Below, piece after piece: positions 44,626 to 57,200 of a DNA stretch of 64,000 bases. Under the pieces are notes generated by a model. The model was not told the origin of the DNA, searched no databases, and worked only from the letters and a program-made list of their open reading frames with translations. Position 1 is the first letter of the stretch; each line of letters starts with the position of its first letter. This DNA is from Owenia fusiformis (taxonomy: Eukaryota; Annelida; Polychaeta; Sabellida; Oweniidae): assembly GCA_903813345.2 (NCBI GenBank), contig CAIIXF020000012.1:21650184-21714183 (forward strand). Reading direction: 5' to 3'. Both the position numbers and the translations under genes were made by a program.

Positions 44626-44760
44626 GCGGAGGATATCGTGACAAAGAATTTCATCAGCTATTTCCCCGAACCGGTCCGTCTTCTCGCTGCAAGCAGATTG
44701 CCCCGAACCGGTCCGTCTTCTCGCTACAAGCAGGATGAAATTCTTCGTCACAAAGTTTGG
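44626..44760. repeat. Palindromic segment with duplicated CCCCGAACCGGTCCGTCTTC
   Basis: CGTGACAAAGAATTTCATC at about 44637 is mirrored by GATGAAATTCTTCGTCACAA at about 44735. Between them CCCCGAACCGGTCCGTCTTC, followed by TCGCTGCAAGCAG, occurs twice in direct orientation. Further ACCCGTACCGGTC motifs occur at 45075 and 45098. Confidence 0.6.
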
Positions 44761-45737
44761 CATTTTTTATAAAATCAAACGCGCGTCATTGAAACTCACA
44801 AGATGTAAATAGCATGTCATTTACATCGTACCTTGATGGGGAAAAATAGATCTTATATGTTAGAAGTTCTAAATAAAAGTTATCGTGAAAATGAGACAGT
44901 CGTTCTCGAGAGAAAAGAGCATAAATGCGCATTTAGAGAGTTTTGGTCCGTTTAAAAATCTGTAAAAAATTAGGGTACTTAAAAGCATCGGGAGGCATCA
45001 TATATTTCAAATTAGACACGAGGAAGTCAATATTGAGCAAGTTATGGCTATTTTAAATTCAAATAAAACCGTTAACCCGTACCGGTCCAGCTTTTGACCC
45101 GTACCGGTCAATTTTCGTTAGCTGCGTATACCAAGGGTGGGAATGAGATCGTCCACATTAGCTACTAAACTCAGTGTTAGATTGCACTATCAATTTGAAA
45201 ATGAAGTTTACCTTCAATAGATTCCCAAATAAGGACAAACCTTGCAATTTAGATATCGACACATACTTCCAAATTTTTTTCGGCTAAAACAAACAGTTTC
45301 CATCATCTTATTATCAAAGATGATATTCATATATATGTACATATGTAAATGGAAAAAATAAAAGGGCTACAAAAGCCGAAAAAATGTTGGTCAATTGTAC
45401 AGTCACTGAGGCAGTCACTAACTTTTTAGGGTCTTTTTTCACGTGGTTGCTTTCATAATTGCATCCTTTATTACGTACCACATATAATGTAAGAACATTA
45501 CATTTTACAGGATTTAATTGGATTTAAAACCAAGCTTACATATGAATGAATATGTGCATGGTACGGTAAAATCTAAAAGGTTGGAATGATTACTTTATCT
45601 AAATACATTTATTTCAGGCCATGAAGACTACCATTCCTTTAGTTACATGTACAACAAAAATGTTGACTTTTGCACCCTGATGACGTTGCGCCTTTCAAAA
45701 CAAAACTCACGCCCTCGATGGAGCCGTTATAAGGCCG

Positions 45738-46050
45738 TTGTAAAAGAAATTATGGTCCCCTTAGGGATTATGGTCCCCTTTCCTTACAACCCTTACTGGC
45801 CCTGATTGTGTATAAGATAAGGGAAAGAGGTCACCATATAAATCAATGAAGAGTAGGACCATAATTTGATAGGACCTTCTAACCTTTTATACAGGTGTGA
45901 AAGAAATTATGGTCCCCCAGGGATTACGGTCCCCCTTTTTAAAGGCCCTTACTGGCCCTGATTGTGTATAAGATAATAAGGGAAAGAGGTCATCATATAA
46001 ATCAATGGAGAGTATGACCATAAATTAATAGGACATCCTACCCTTTTACA
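45738..46050 (+). repeat. Tandem duplication of a roughly 160-bp unit
   Basis: Two copies share AAAGAAATTATGGTCCCC, CCCTTACTGGCCCTGATTGT, GTATAAGATAAGGGAAAGAG and CATATAAATCAATG. The second copy has a three-base insertion (ATAATAAG). No coding potential. Confidence 0.8.
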
Positions 46051-46964
46051 TCGGCAACGTCCAGGCAACGTTCCTTGAACGTTTTCAACGGGCGGGATAC
46101 GGCCCATCGTGTGACCATGCCGTGCATTGCCATCTGGCCATAATTAGCCACACGGTGGCGAACGGTGAGCCTCCACGTCAAGTGTGACCGCTACTTTAGT
46201 AATTAAACATGCAGGGATAAAACCGAAATTCAGAAACAAAATTAGACCGGAAAACACGGAAATAGAAAAAAAGTCAATAACGAAAATATTTCCCAATCTT
46301 TGCAAACATATTTGTAAAGATCCTTTTTTAATTTCATGAATTTATACTTGTGTATCGAGAAAGGCAACTTTGTATTCCGGTGTACTAATTTTTTAAAGAT
46401 AAACATTTTTATTTTGAGCTTCGTTTTAGCAATCTGTAACCATGAATTTATTGTCGCAGACATTCTTCACCTTTGGCAATGTGATCAACGAACAACGCGT
46501 TCGTTTGGAGTACGTCTAAGTTGAACCAACGATAATACAAGAATGGAGAATTCGATCAGACAATTAACTAGATGCGAATAGAAATAATCATCATTTACAT
46601 TGTACGGCATTAAGTATTCAAAATTCAGTCAAAGTGATGTGATATTTGAAATCTACATGTAAAAGTAAATCAAGAAATATGGTTTCGAAAATTGTTTATC
46701 AACTTTGAAAATTTAATTTATTTTGAAAATGTGATCCTAGTTCGGGTTGAATCCCAATAGACCCCATATTAAAAAGTCACAAAAAGTGAAATATCTTTTC
46801 TTGTAAACGACAAATATCACTTTCCTTTACTGGACATTTCTTAATTAGCATAACTATTAAAAACATGAGGGTTATATGAAAATTGAACCACTAAAACAGA
46901 TTAAAGGGAAAGTTAAAGGGAATTTTCTACCATTAGACTACATATCCGCCATGCTATCTGACCC

Positions 46965-47015
46965 GAACGAGCCACCTGGTGGTGAAATTGATAACTACCT
47001 ACTCGCATCTGCGTT
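46965..47015 (+). repeat. Short interspersed repeat with CCACCTGGTGG core (copy 2)
   Basis: GAGCCACCTGGTGGTGAAAT and ATAACTACCTACTCGCATCT match the minus strand of 12030-12140. Confidence 0.5.
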
Positions 47016-47019
47016 TATA

Positions 47020-48190
47020 ATTGGTGATACAGTGTGTATTTAAAATTGGACGATTTGAACTTCCCGCTAGATTACACGTTAACCTTGAGTTCGCTTCTTT
47101 GCGTTTGCTTTCCGTCTGCGATTGCGCTCAACTGATAATATCACGCAACTCAACCGTTGCGTTTTGCAGACGCAACACGCAACGCAGAAATTTTGCGACC
47201 AACTGATAATAAGGCCTCGGGTGTAAGTATGTGTAATTATCCGTTCAGAAAGTGTTACGCATCCTTCATTTAAAGGACTTTATGTTATACCTGCACTTAC
47301 GCGGAAATAAATTAACATATACATTTATGTCAATAGAGATTTTACATTTTGGCATGCCATATCCTGATACCTTGGCGAACTAAGGTGAACTAAGGTCATG
47401 TGATTATTTATATCCAATCAGAATGCATTTCTGCCACATAGTGATAGCATAGTGATCCAAAGCTAAACCAAGGTGTAGGAAGGGTTTATACTATCATGTA
47501 GAAGGGGTGCACTCTTCTGATTGGCCATGGTTGACATGCATGTTTGCAAACTTAGTACTGGTATCCTAACAAAATAAATTCATACTAAACTGATGCCTGC
47601 ATCACATTTGCTCCGTTTGTTCAAAATTGTATTCAATTTGAACAAAATAGTATTACTCAATCGACAGGGCGCCGTAGTAAAAATCGGAGCAATCGGCATT
47701 ACTAATATTGTACACAGTGCATACCAATAGCCCATCTTCAGTGTATATAGCAATTTCTAAGAATGGTTTGCACATTTTATAAAGAAGGGTTTCGAAAATG
47801 CTCCATCATGGAATACCATGACACTCTCCTCTTGCATCATAGACACAGACATGTTTTAGATGCGATGTGTATCAGAATCAAGATGCTCTGGCTTGGCGGG
47901 AGCGTGCAAAGTACTTTATTGATCACTAAAAATAAATGCCACTGTCACAGGAACTCTGCATTTAATGTAAATCCATTGAGTCTCAGTTTTGAAGAACCAA
48001 CTATCTATCATATTACTTAGATTGGATCTTAATCAATATTGTCATAGTCTCTCTAGTTTGTATGATTGTTCAGTATGCATAGATCAAACATCTCAAACTT
48101 TGAACTCATATTTTCTCCATTTTTCAGGGTGTATAAACTAACAGTTTGTACTTTCTCCAGTGTGGGTTAGGAAGTAGTTATCAGAAATTT
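47020..48190. other. Intergenic stretch, nothing recognised
   Basis: AT-rich, with ORFs below 90 residues that show no domain or splice context. GCAACGC/CGCAAC motifs cluster at 47120-47190. Confidence 0.35.
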
Positions 48191-48194
48191 ACAC

Positions 48195-48717
48195 AAAACA
48201 GGAAATGAAAAAACACGTGGATATTCGATTTTTTAAAAACTGAATAGAGTTTTGCCCATCGATTAGTCTGACTACTCTCACATATCATTTACATGACCAG
48301 GATCAAAATGATCATGCTCAGAATGACTCAAAACATCATGTGAGACTTTTCAGCCCTCTGAAGTTGTGACTGAAAAATGCTTAAAAAGTTTACCCTTTGG
48401 AAATGTCGTTAAACAGAATGTTCTGAATTTTTCAGAAAATGTGCCCAATATATTGCTCTAAATCATAGGAGCTTTGAAATTTTGAAAAGTTGTCTGAAAC
48501 AAAAATTGTGATCATAAAAAGAAAATGGATTGCTTTCTAAATCAGTTTCTCATTTTTTCTATTTCTAGGAATGAATTCAAATTTTCAAAGCTCCTATCAT
48601 TTCAAATAATATATTTGGCACACTTTCTGAAAAATGCAATAGATTCTGTCTAGTGACCTTTCCAAAAGTCCAACTTTTAACTGTTTTTTCAGTCACATTT
48701 TCTGAGTCACACTCCTG
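48195..48717. mobile_element. Foldback element related to the 62901-63656 palindrome
   Basis: Left features AAACAGGAAATGA, ATATCATTTACATGACCAGG, TTTTCAGCCCTCTGAAGTTG and TTTTCAGAAAATGTGCCCAA are followed by a short loop and an inverted right arm (TATTTGGCACACTTTCTGAA, TCTGTCTAGTGACCTTTCC, TTTTTTCAGTCACATTTTCT). The same motifs in the same order make up the element at 62901-63656. The right end is truncated. Confidence 0.65.
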
Positions 48718-48889
48718 TGTATATACTTTCCCCAGTATGTATGAACCGAAACTAGGTTCATTTCCCATGTGCCTAAACCAATATTTTAGTTTTTTTATTC
48801 ACCAATGTTTCAGAATATATTAAACTTTATGTGTGTATGATATACTATTTTTATTTTTCCAGTGTATATATGAATCAATACTTTTTAAC

Positions 48890-49000
48890 GATATGTATTG
48901 ACAAATATCATGTACTTTCTCCAGTGTGCATGAGCAAATATTATGTACTTTCACCAGTTATTTATCCAAAACATCTGTACGTTCTCCACTTTGTATGAAC
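48890..49000 (+). repeat. Diverged tandem motif, about 45-55 bp period
   Basis: TGTACTTTCTCCAGTGTGCA, TGTACTTTCACCAGTTATTT and TGTACGTTCTCCACTTTGTA, each followed by a stretch with ATGAAC/ATCAAA. Outlying copies lie at about 48148 and 48722, so the foldback element at 48195-48717 appears to interrupt the array. Confidence 0.45.
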
Positions 49001-50107
49001 ACATGGAGTTTAGGGCATAAATTATTCTCACACATTGCTAATTGTTTGGTCAATCTATATAATAAGTGTGCTATTGAATAGTTTCGAACAAACTTCAAAT
49101 TTAGACTCTGAAATAAGGAAATTTGCCAAATCAGCATTTTCTAGCCTGAGCCGTCATCCGTAAGGTTAAATTACAATGTAACATGAGGATTTCATGATAC
49201 TGATACTAATGAACAAAATATAATTGATATTACCTGCGCTTTAAATTTGCCATTGAGTTCTTCAAACCCAAAATATTTCTAGAACTTCTTACAGGGGGTT
49301 AAAAATGTTTTAAAGGTTTCACAGATCTGCCAAAAAGAGGATCTGTTCCATCTAAAATCTTAGGGACAATTTTTGTAATGAATTTTCCATGTTATATTTG
49401 CCCCTATGTATCAATTTATAATATTTGAACCAAATCCGTCCACTGGTGTTTGGGTTGTTCTATCGCCCTCGGTCAATAGGATCATTTCCATGGCCGATAT
49501 CATATTTCCCTCGGAATAAATTCATATTCTATCCCTCCCATTACATCCAGTGCATTAAAAACTGTTTTGAGCAATATTGCCAAACTTTGTTTTTTTAACC
49601 AGTTTTAATATTCTATCAAGTATGCTACATCTACAGGGTGTCAAATAAATATGTTCCCCTTGATTTCAAGAGTATAGACGTTTGTACATAAACGTGCCCA
49701 ACATTGAACTAGTGATCTGAAACTTCTTGCTCCATGAAGCCAAGTTTTAAGTTGCTAAAGAACAATTCAGACATCATACAGACAAAAAAGTTATACAACA
49801 TTTTGTCCGATGTCAAAGTTGTGGGGGAAGAACATATTTATTGGACACTCTGTACATTGTACAACCTTGGTTCTTGTTGGTATAGGCCAGTGTCCATAAT
49901 TGATAAAAATTGATAACGGAATGAATTTTTGGCATTCTTTAAGTTTTAAGGCTGCTGGTGTTTTGTTGCAGAACATATTTTTCAAAATACTTGGATACTA
50001 AGTACATGTAAGCGTTGGTATGACTGATTACTCATTTTGTTCTAACATCGGTTCAATTTTGCTTATTTTTGAAGAAAATATAACAATTTCTAGAGTACAC
50101 AATAGTA

Positions 50108-51180
50108 CAGGGTGTTCCAAAAGTAACAGGACTGGTGCTGGCATTTTAATAAATATGCACCAATCGTCTTCAAAATTTTACATAATGTACTTTAATGTAC
50201 AATCACTAAGACTGGAAAGTCTCAACAAAATATATGAAACTCGGGTAGAGTTATGGTTGCTATAGTAACATGACATCGCAATACCCGGGGCAACATTCCA
50301 TGCAAAAAGTTACAGAGACATTAAGCATTTTGTACATCCCATATCATTTTCTACATGCCATATCAAAGTTGAAATGCAACAACAGGTGGGAATTACAATT
50401 GTTTTACATCATTTAATATTCCTATGTATCCTCTACTTTGAAAAATAGGCTCCTCTTTGGTCAGTACAAGAGTAGTACTCTGTATCCATGACCCAAACAC
50501 ATGAGTGAACCCATTTGAGGACATGGCACGCAGGGTCGATTGGACAATTTGGAGAAGGTCATTCTCATCTTTAAAGGTCTAACAGCACTGATTAGCATTC
50601 CGGTAACATAAGTAAAAATAAAAATTAGACATTGCATGATCAGAATAGTATCGTACATGGTTTTAGACCTCAAGACCTAGCTCCTCTATAGCTGCATGGT
50701 CTTTAATGGTGACCTGCAGGCAGGCGCGCTATCAAGGTAGATGACTGGCTTCAAATTGGGTATTTTCAAAAACTCAACCGGGAATTGTTCAGACTGTTAT
50801 ACATAGTGATATTCCAGGAAATTGAATAAATATTATTATCATTATGAAATTATACTTGAATCTGAGTTGTATAGCAACATCTTTACAACAAAGGAACTAA
50901 TAAAATAAACAAGAAATGTTGTATTATATTAGGTGAATTAGATACTTTCTTCAGTTATATTAAAATGTTAGATATCATATTTTCAGGAAAAAAGTTGCCC
51001 CGGGTATTGGGATGTCATGTTACTATAGTAACCATAATTCTAACTGCATTTCATCATGTTTTCTGAAACTTTACAATTTTAGTTGCAATACTTCAAAGTA
51101 CAATTTGTGAAAATATGAAGACACTCAGTGCAAAATTGACAAAATGCCAGCACTAGTCCTGTTACTTTCGGAACACCCTG
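50108..51180. mobile_element. Tc1/mariner-superfamily element relic, 1.07 kb, TA-flanked
   Basis: The ends CAGGGTGTTCCAAAAGTAAC and GTTACTTTCGGAACACCCTG are inverted repeats flanked by TA at both sides. Complementarity continues for about 200 bases, with GGTTGCTATAGTAACATGAC and CGCAATACCCGGGGCAAC on the left against GTTGCCCCGGGTATTGGGAT on the right. In the interior the minus strand gives fragments YLDSAPACRS (about 50740-50710) and, in another frame, DENDLLQIVQSTLRAMSSNG (about 50565-50505). These could be remnants of a DDE transposase with a D(S/G)AP core and a C-terminal segment, broken by frameshifts and stops. Confidence 0.7.
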
Positions 51181-52113
51181 TATAATTGATCATTCATATC
51201 ATTTTCAAATACCATCGGATTGTGGGTTTGGCATGTGATTTATTTCTCATTTAATTGATTTTAAATAAACACGCTAGATTTAAAATTACTCATTTTATTC
51301 ATCTATGATTTAAGGAATACATCTACAGTATACAGTGTCCATTTTGATTCAATAATCAATGTAGATTTTGCACATATTCATAAATCTTTGCATTTGTACA
51401 TTCACATCGAAACATTAAGGTAGAACAGCACAGAAGAAGACTATAGCATTAAATAAAATGTTAAACATAGTAATACACATATGGTTCTACATTTTAATTC
51501 CAAAACAAGCATGAATATGATGTAACAAGTCCTATGTATCAAGTCACATGGACAAGTTATGCTGCCTGCTACAGAGGTCAATGTGTAAGATATATTGACC
51601 GGATATATTGATTGGTTGTAGCAAGTCGAATATTGATACAAATTAAAGTCTATAGACTAGTCAGTCTGCATGCACACGATCATCTTTTTGTCATCTGAAC
51701 CAGAGCATTGCAAGATAGTATAAATTATAGATGCTGCTGACATATAGCACAAATGTTCTCAAGTCCAAGGTAAGAGGAGTGAGCCTGAAAAAAACAAAAA
51801 AAACAATCAGGATTGATTTAATTTTTGAATGCTCAATCTATTATGAGTACCAGTATCAACACCTGTTTTTGATCTAATGAGATATTCATGTATATTCTTC
51901 AAGAATAAATTGAAATGTGGTGTTTCGTTTATCAAAGCAGTTGCCATCTTGACTTTGCCCAATGTGAAGTAGGAATGATTCGGGCAACAGACCAAATGTG
52001 AAAATAATGAAACCTGGCTTCATGGTACATTTGTACATTAAGTGAAATCAAGGCAGTCATCATTTAGTGTATTTCATAGAAAAAATATTTGCTAAACATA
52101 AATGTGCCAGCAA

Positions 52114-52172
52114 TGGGATTAGAATCCCAACAATAGAAAAATGTGTCGTTGTGGAATAACCGTACTGAACCA
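52114..52172 (-). repeat. tRNA-like A/B-box pair in the tandem unit
   Basis: The minus strand has TGGTTCAGTACGG (52172-52160, A-box-like) and TGGGATTCTAATCCCA (around 52129-52114, T-arm-like with one change from the usual TTCGAAT loop). The same pair lies in copies B, C and D. The acceptor arms do not pair, so a tRNA-derived SINE head is the better reading. Confidence 0.35.
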
Positions 52173-53940
52173 GAGAGCAAAAGCATCAAATGATAGAACT
52201 GATTATGTGTTACAGTACATGTACCTTTAACAAGATGGTATGTAGATATAAATGCTGCAGATAGGTAGCACAAATTGTAGATTCTCTGTGGTTTTCCTTT
52301 TGTGTTTCTTTTAGTTCTCTCGAAGGGGAGGTATGTAGATACAAATGCTGCAGATAGGTAGCACAAATTGTAGATTCTCTGTGGTTTTGCCTCTGTGGTT
52401 CTTTTTGTTCTCTCCAAGGCAAGAAGACTGCACCTAAAAGTACATTTAAGGAAAAGATCAGCGATGGTTCAATTAAAAAGAAAGAAAACCCCGAAACTAA
52501 GCCCACAATTTTAACATGAAAACCCAAAAGGAAAAGACCCTCCAATCTACAACTGTAGCTAAAATGAACACAAAACTTCAGATCTTAAAAATTTAGATCT
52601 GGAGTAGTACTTGAAGTCAACTTTTAAATTGATTCATTACTGAGTAAGTATTGGTCAAGAAAATACAATACAATACAAAACAATACAATACAAAACAATA
52701 CAAAACTATACAATACAATACAATACTAAGCACTAGATCCATGATCTTGGTCATCTGGTTCGTTGGTGGTCTGGTTCGTTGGTTGTTTGGTTCGTTGGGT
52801 GGAGTGTTGGTTAGATGGTTGATTAATTAGTTAATTTGTTGGTTAGTTTTAACCTATTGGGTGGTCTGGCGATTGTCTGGATGGTTAGTTGGTTGGTTAG
52901 TTGGTTGGTTAGTAAGTAAGTTGGTTGGTTAGATTAAGCATATTGGGTCATACTGTAGGTTGGTCAATTGGATGTCCAGTTGGTTGGTTGTCTGGTTATT
53001 TGACACCCCCAAGAAAAAATAACTGGAGTGATGACTTCCCAAACACTTGAATTAAACAACCACATCCACAATCAAAAGATCCCCATTGCTCCATCAAATC
53101 CAACTCAATAAAAAGGTGACTTGAGACCCCCCCCCCATGAAATTGAACTGGAACGGTACTGGAAGTACCACCCCCCCCCCCCCCCCAACACACACTATGG
53201 AGTGAATACCTTCCCAAAAACTTGAATTAAGCAACCCAAGCTAAAATCTCAAAGACCACCGCTCAAACAAACCAAAAAGTGAAGTGACTTGAGGCCTCCC
53301 CCATTAAAAGTAGAACTGGAATAGTACTGGGAGTAGCCCCCTGCTAATGGGATGCAACTGATTGCAAGAGATAAAACTGGGCAAAAATGCGACATCTATG
53401 GTAAATCCTGGAAACTCGACCTAGTCCCCTCGTGAAGAAAAATGTGATTTCAACAGGATCGTCGTTTCGCAGGGACTTCACCATCTGTGCTACAAATAGA
53501 TAAAAACATGTTGTAGTAGTTGTTATTTTACATAAAACTTTAAATAAAACTTTGCATTATACTTTACAGTACTTAAATTTACACTACTAAAAATTTACAG
53601 AATATTACAAAAGTTAAAATTTATTTCTCCCAATTTGATATAAACCGGTGGACTTCCATATCTCTGATTTTGAAACATGAACTCTTTCCCCCCAGAAACC
53701 CGACCACCCCCCTCCCACTTTACCTTAGAGTCCAAGTTTCTCCAACAAAGAATATGGGTCGGCCAACAAAAGTCCACCAGTAAATATCAAACTGGGAGGC
53801 GCCCCTATCCCTATGCAAAACCAGGAAGGAATACTTAACTTAGGTAGCAGGAACGCCGGTTGTAGTCCTAGTTGGCACGCAGCTGTTGTCTCCGTTGTGT
53901 CGTTGGTCATCGGGCTCCTCATCTCCAAGCTGAAAGTGAA

Positions 53941-54143
53941 CCTGAAAACAGAGGAACTAAACTGATGTAATAATTGAATAAAAAAAAAGTACTTACTTTG
54001 GTGCTTTGCTGACAGGAACACGAACACCTCTCACCCATGATACTGTTTACGTGGACTGGACCTGATCACTCAAAGTTGTCGAAAGACTGATCCAGCTGTC
54101 GCCCTAACTTAGTGTGTTCGCTGCATCTCTCTCATAGTTGTAC
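53941..54143 (-). other. Splice-signal-bounded segment conserved in all four tandem units
   Basis: On the minus strand TATCTTTCAG precedes GTACAACTATGAGAGAGATG (segment 54143-53997), which ends ACCAAA before GTAAGT. After about 55 bases TCTGTTTTCAG precedes GTTCACTTTCAGCTTGGAGA (from 53941 down). The acceptor, donor and second acceptor are all kept in copies B (56583, 56435), C (60003) and D (62455). A frame in copies B and C reads YNYERDAANTL and continues about 20 residues; a stop cuts it in copies A and D. Another frame from an internal ATG gives MGERCSCSCQQSTK, then VHFQLGDEEPDD. Either could be chance. No family recognised. Confidence 0.35.
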
Positions 54144-54256
54144 CTGAAAGATACAAGATAAGAAAATGAAAAATACAAGGATGCAACTTAGTCGAGTCAC
54201 TTCCAATACAAGCGGAGGAGGGAATGCCAAGACATTCCTTTCATTGACTCTCGTAA

Positions 54257-57200
54257 ATTTGTCATAGCCTTGTACCCCTCCCAGCTCAAGATTTATATCA
54301 TCAAGTCAACTAACTGCTTGGGCAGATGTAACTCTGTAGGAAGAATGGAATAGTGGAGTATATGTATATTCTTTAAGACTAAATTGAAATGTGGTGTTTC
54401 ATATTTCAAAGCAGTTGCCACCTTGACTTGGCCCAATGTGAAGTAGGAATGATTCAGGCAACTATCACAGACCACATGTGAAAATAATGAAACATGGCTT
54501 CATGGTACATTTGTACATTAAGTGAAATCAAGGCAGTCATCATTTAGTGTATCTCTTAGAAAAATGTTTGCCAAACATACATGTGCCAACAATGGGATTA
54601 GAATCCCATCTTTTGAAAAATGTGTCATTGTGGAATTACTGTACTGAACCAGAGAGCAAAATCATCAAATGATAGAACTGATTATGTGTTACAGTACCTT
54701 TAACAAGATGGTATGTAAATATAAATGCTACAGATAGGTAGCACAAATTGTAGATTCTCTGTGGTTTTCCTTTTGTGTTTCTTTTTGTTCTCTCCAAGGC
54801 AAGAGGTATGTAGATACAAATGCTGCAGATAGGTAGCACAAATTGTAGATTCTCTGTGGTTTTCCCTTTGTGGTTCTTTTTATTCTCTCCAAGGCAAGAA
54901 GACTGCACCTGGAAGTACATTTAAGGAAAAGATCAGCGATGGTTCAATTAAAAAGAAAGAAAACCCCGAAACTAAGCCCACAATTTTAACATGAAAACCC
55001 AAAAGATAAGACCCTTCAATCTACAACTGTAGCTAAAATGAACACAAGACTTCAGACCTTCAAAATTTAGATCTGGAGTAGTACTTGAAGTGAACTTTAA
55101 AATTGAATCATTGCTGAGTAAGTATTGGACAACGAAATACAATACAATACAAAACTATACAATACAATACAATACAATACAATACTAAGCACTAGATCCA
55201 TGATCTTGGTCATCTGGTTCGTTGGTTGTCAGGTTCGTTGGTTGTTTGGTTCGTTGGGTGGAGTGTTGGTTAGATGGTTGATTAATTAGTTAATTGGTTG
55301 GTTAGTTTTAACCTATTGGGTGGTCTGGTGGTTGTCTGGTTGGTTAGTTGGTTGGTTAGTTGGTTGGTTAGTATGTAAGTTGGTTGGTTAGATTAAGCCT
55401 ATCGGGTCATTGGTTGGTCGGTTGGATGTCTGGTTGGTTGGTTGTCTGGTTGTTTGACACCCCCAAGAAAAAATAACTGGAGTGATGACTTCCCAAAAAC
55501 TTGAATTAAACAACCACATCTACAATCAAAAGATCCCCATTGCTCCATCAAATCCAACTCAATAAAAAGGTGACTTGAGACCCCCCCATGAAATTAAACT
55601 GAAACGGTACTGGAAGTAGCCCCCCCCCCAACACACACATTATGGAGTGAATACCTTCCCAAAAACTTGAATTAAGCAGTCCAAGCTCAAATCTAAAAGA
55701 CCACCGCCCAAACAAACTAAAAAGTGAAGTGACTTGAGGCCTCCCCCACTAAAAGTAGAACTGGAATAGTACTGGGAGTAGCCCCCTGCTAATGGGATGC
55801 AACTGATTGCAAGAGATAAAACTGGGCAAAAATGTGACATCTATGGTAAGTTCTGGAAACTCGACCTAGTCCCCTCGTGAAGAAAAATGTGATTTCAACA
55901 GGATCGTCGTTTCGCAGGGACTTCACCATCTGTGCTACAAATAGATAAAAACATGTTGTAGTAGTTGTTATTTTACATAAAACTTTAAATAAAACTTTGC
56001 ATTATACTTTACAGTACTTAAATTTACACTACTAAAAATTTACAGAATATTACAAAAGTTAAAATTTATTTCTCCCAATTTGATATAAACTGGTATCCTT
56101 CCATATTTCTGATTTTGAAACATGAACTCTATCCCCCCAGAAACCCAACCACCCCCCTCCCACTTTACATTAGAGTCCAAGTTTCTCCACCAAAGAATAT
56201 GGGTCGGCCAACAAAAGTCCACCAGTAAATATCAAACTGGAAGGCGCCCCTATCCCTATGCAAAACCAGGAAGGAATACTTAACTTAGGTAGCAGGAACG
56301 TCGGTTGTAGTCCTAGTTGGCACGCAGCTGTTGTCTCAGTTGTGTCGTTGGTCATCGGGCTCCTCATCTCCAAGCTGAAAGTGAACCTGAAAACAGAGGA
56401 ACTAAACTGATGTAATAATTGAATAAAAAAATGTACTTACTTCGGTGCTTTGGTGACAGGAACACAAACACCTCTCGCCCATGATACTGTTTACGTGGAC
56501 TGGAACTGATGGCTCAAAGTTGTCGAAAGACTGATCCAGCTGTCGCCCTTATTTAGTGTGTTCGCTGCATCTCTCTCATAGTTGTGCCTGAAAGAAACGA
56601 GATAAGAAAATGAAAAATACAAGGATGCAACTTGATCGAGTCACTTCCAATACAAGCGGAGGAGGGAATGCCAAGACATTCCTTTCATTGACTCTCGTAA
56701 AGGATGAGTCTGGGAATGAGTCTGGGTATCGAATTAGAAAATATTGAAAATTGTAATGTCTGAAAAACCAACTCAATCGCACATATTATTAAACATCAAT
56801 ATCTTATCCTTCTTCTGAGAGTACAAAAATATCAATTTGTATCACAATTAATGAAGAATATTGGCATCAAAGACAGTGCATATCACTTTGTCAGAATTGA
56901 AAAAAAATCAATGGCAAATATTAAATGAATTATTTATGCAAAAGGTTTGAAACATATCCTCCAAAACATTGCTTACTTTCTTTGTATAGACATTGAATGG
57001 CATTTCTGGATAAGTGAATTGGTGTTTATCTGGGTAATCAAGGGATTATAGTCACTCAAAGTTACTGAGCATCCAGTTTTGAGACTTCAATTGTGTTGGT
57101 GAAGTTACACATATTTCAGTCAAATTCATGCTGAGCACAACATTCCGGTTTCAATTTTATAATCTCTATACATGACCCCGGTGATGAAGAGTCAGAATCT

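Larger units (their letters stand above)
51885..54256. repeat. Tandem unit copy A (about 2.4 kb)
   Basis: First of four tandem units. Order of landmarks: GCAGTTGCCATCTTGACTTT, CATGGTACATTTGTACATTA (about 52021), a duplicated block with GCTGCAGATAGGTAGCACAA (52253, 52348), an AATAC/AAAAC pentamer tract (52660-52735), a GGTT/AGTT-rich tract (52750-52990), C runs (53129, 53171), ATAGTACTGGGAGTAGCCCC, AGTTTCTCCAACAAAGAATA, GGCACGCAGCTGTTGTCTCC and CGCTGCATCTCTCTCATAGT. It lacks the first roughly 110 bases of the unit. Confidence 0.85.
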
